Position numbers and translations under genes: made by a program. The notes below the pieces were generated by a model. That model was not told where the DNA came from. It saw only the letters and a program-made list of their open reading frames with translations, and did no database searches. Shown in pieces: positions 63,863-64,000 of a stretch of DNA of 64,000 nt (its first letter is position 1; the number at the start of each line of letters is the position of its first letter). Source of the DNA: Blastopirellula marina DSM 3645 (GTDB lineage Bacteria > Planctomycetota > Planctomycetia > Pirellulales > Pirellulaceae); assembly GCF_000153105.1 (NCBI RefSeq), contig NZ_CH672376.1, forward strand, positions 2,827,200 to 2,891,199, written 5' to 3'.

Positions 63863-64000
63863 AATTCCAACTCCCCGGCGATCTGCCGTTTGATCGCCAG
63901 CAGTTCGTCGCAGTCGGACCGCTCTTGCTCCAGCACTTTGCGAAAGGTTTCCATGTCCAGATTCGCCTCAACGGCGGCCTTTAATTGCTCAATCAGGTAA
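63859..64000 (-). CDS. Hypothetical element protein, 5'-truncated at window edge
   Basis: Only the last 46 codons are in the window (YLIEQLKAAVEANLDMETF ... RQIAGELEF); the start is beyond 64000. Helical, acidic. Its stop overlaps the TTG start of the replication protein (TTGA), so the two are coupled. Confidence 0.6.
   Translation of the reverse strand, partial: YLIEQLKAAVEANLDMETFRKVLEQERSDCDELLAIKRQIAGELEF

Larger units (their letters stand above)
49371..64000. mobile_element. Integrated prophage or phage-satellite-like element (left part)
   Basis: An integrase gene ends right at the tRNA-Cys 3' end, the classic position for tyrosine-recombinase integration. Nearly all genes then read leftward: small unknowns, a two-gene cassette, small terminase, tape-measure-like, coiled coil, HTH, primase-helicase and replication protein. 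The element continues past the window, so attR is not seen. Portal, capsid, protease and large terminase were not found in this part. Confidence 0.8.

Noticed and set aside
63606-63971. Minus-strand 121-codon frame
   Set aside because: Trp/Cys/Arg-rich shadow of the replication protein and the truncated gene.

Overview
The window looks like a chromosome fragment of a planctomycete, most likely a Pirellulales member (Blastopirellula/Bremerella-like). Evidence: a PPC-domain protein overlapping a Tat-exported DUF1501 protein, a secreted planctomycete-type cytochrome c fused to WD40 repeats, a Ser/Thr kinase fused to a cyclase-like domain, a signal-peptide DUF6666-like protein, and clusters of PilM/N/O/P plus pseudopilins. 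All identifications come from reading the sequence and remembered family motifs; no database search was run.

Layout. 1-13 kb: surface and signalling proteins (PPC protein, DUF1501, cytochrome c-WD40, FHA-EAL, kinase-cyclase, putative outer-membrane protein). 13.1-23.4 kb: one long minus-strand operon for a type II secretion/type IV pilus-like machine. In transcription order it runs: three prepilin-like proteins and a small membrane protein, with a large GspK-like protein among them that carries a LamG-like insert, then PilM, PilN, PilO, PilP-like, the secretin and a TPR lipoprotein. 23.6-31.7 kb: nadC, a ComEA-like HhH protein, a giant MscS-type channel, uvrB and a small secreted protein. 31.8-34.4 kb: an ArsR-controlled operon of three SRPBCC proteins and a DUF1579 protein, behind a near-consensus promoter with an operator-like palindrome. 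34.6-41 kb: hypothetical proteins, a PBP4-type carboxypeptidase, an enolase-superfamily enzyme and a NarL-type response regulator. 41.4-47.8 kb: a central-carbon cluster (zwf, SDR, gnd, HAD hydrolase, PPi-dependent phosphofructokinase), followed by a 14-copy heptamer array and an orphan HPt-like protein.

49.3-64 kb (continuing past the right edge): an integrated element whose integrase abuts the 3' end of a tRNA-Cys gene. It carries an operon of small unknown genes behind a structured leader and a 16-bp palindrome, and an AT-richer two-gene cassette (soluble 318 aa plus membrane 175 aa) with its own promoter. It also has a Nu1-like small terminase next to a candidate cos region, a tape-measure-like protein, a coiled-coil gene with a frameshift at A6, a zinc-ribbon protein, an excisionase-like HTH, a primase-helicase, and a replication protein gene containing iteron-like repeats. 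No large terminase, portal, capsid or protease gene is visible in the part shown. It is therefore either the left part of a prophage or a phage-satellite-like island; the missing right end decides. The best candidates for something undescribed are this element as a whole and the two-gene cassette inside it.
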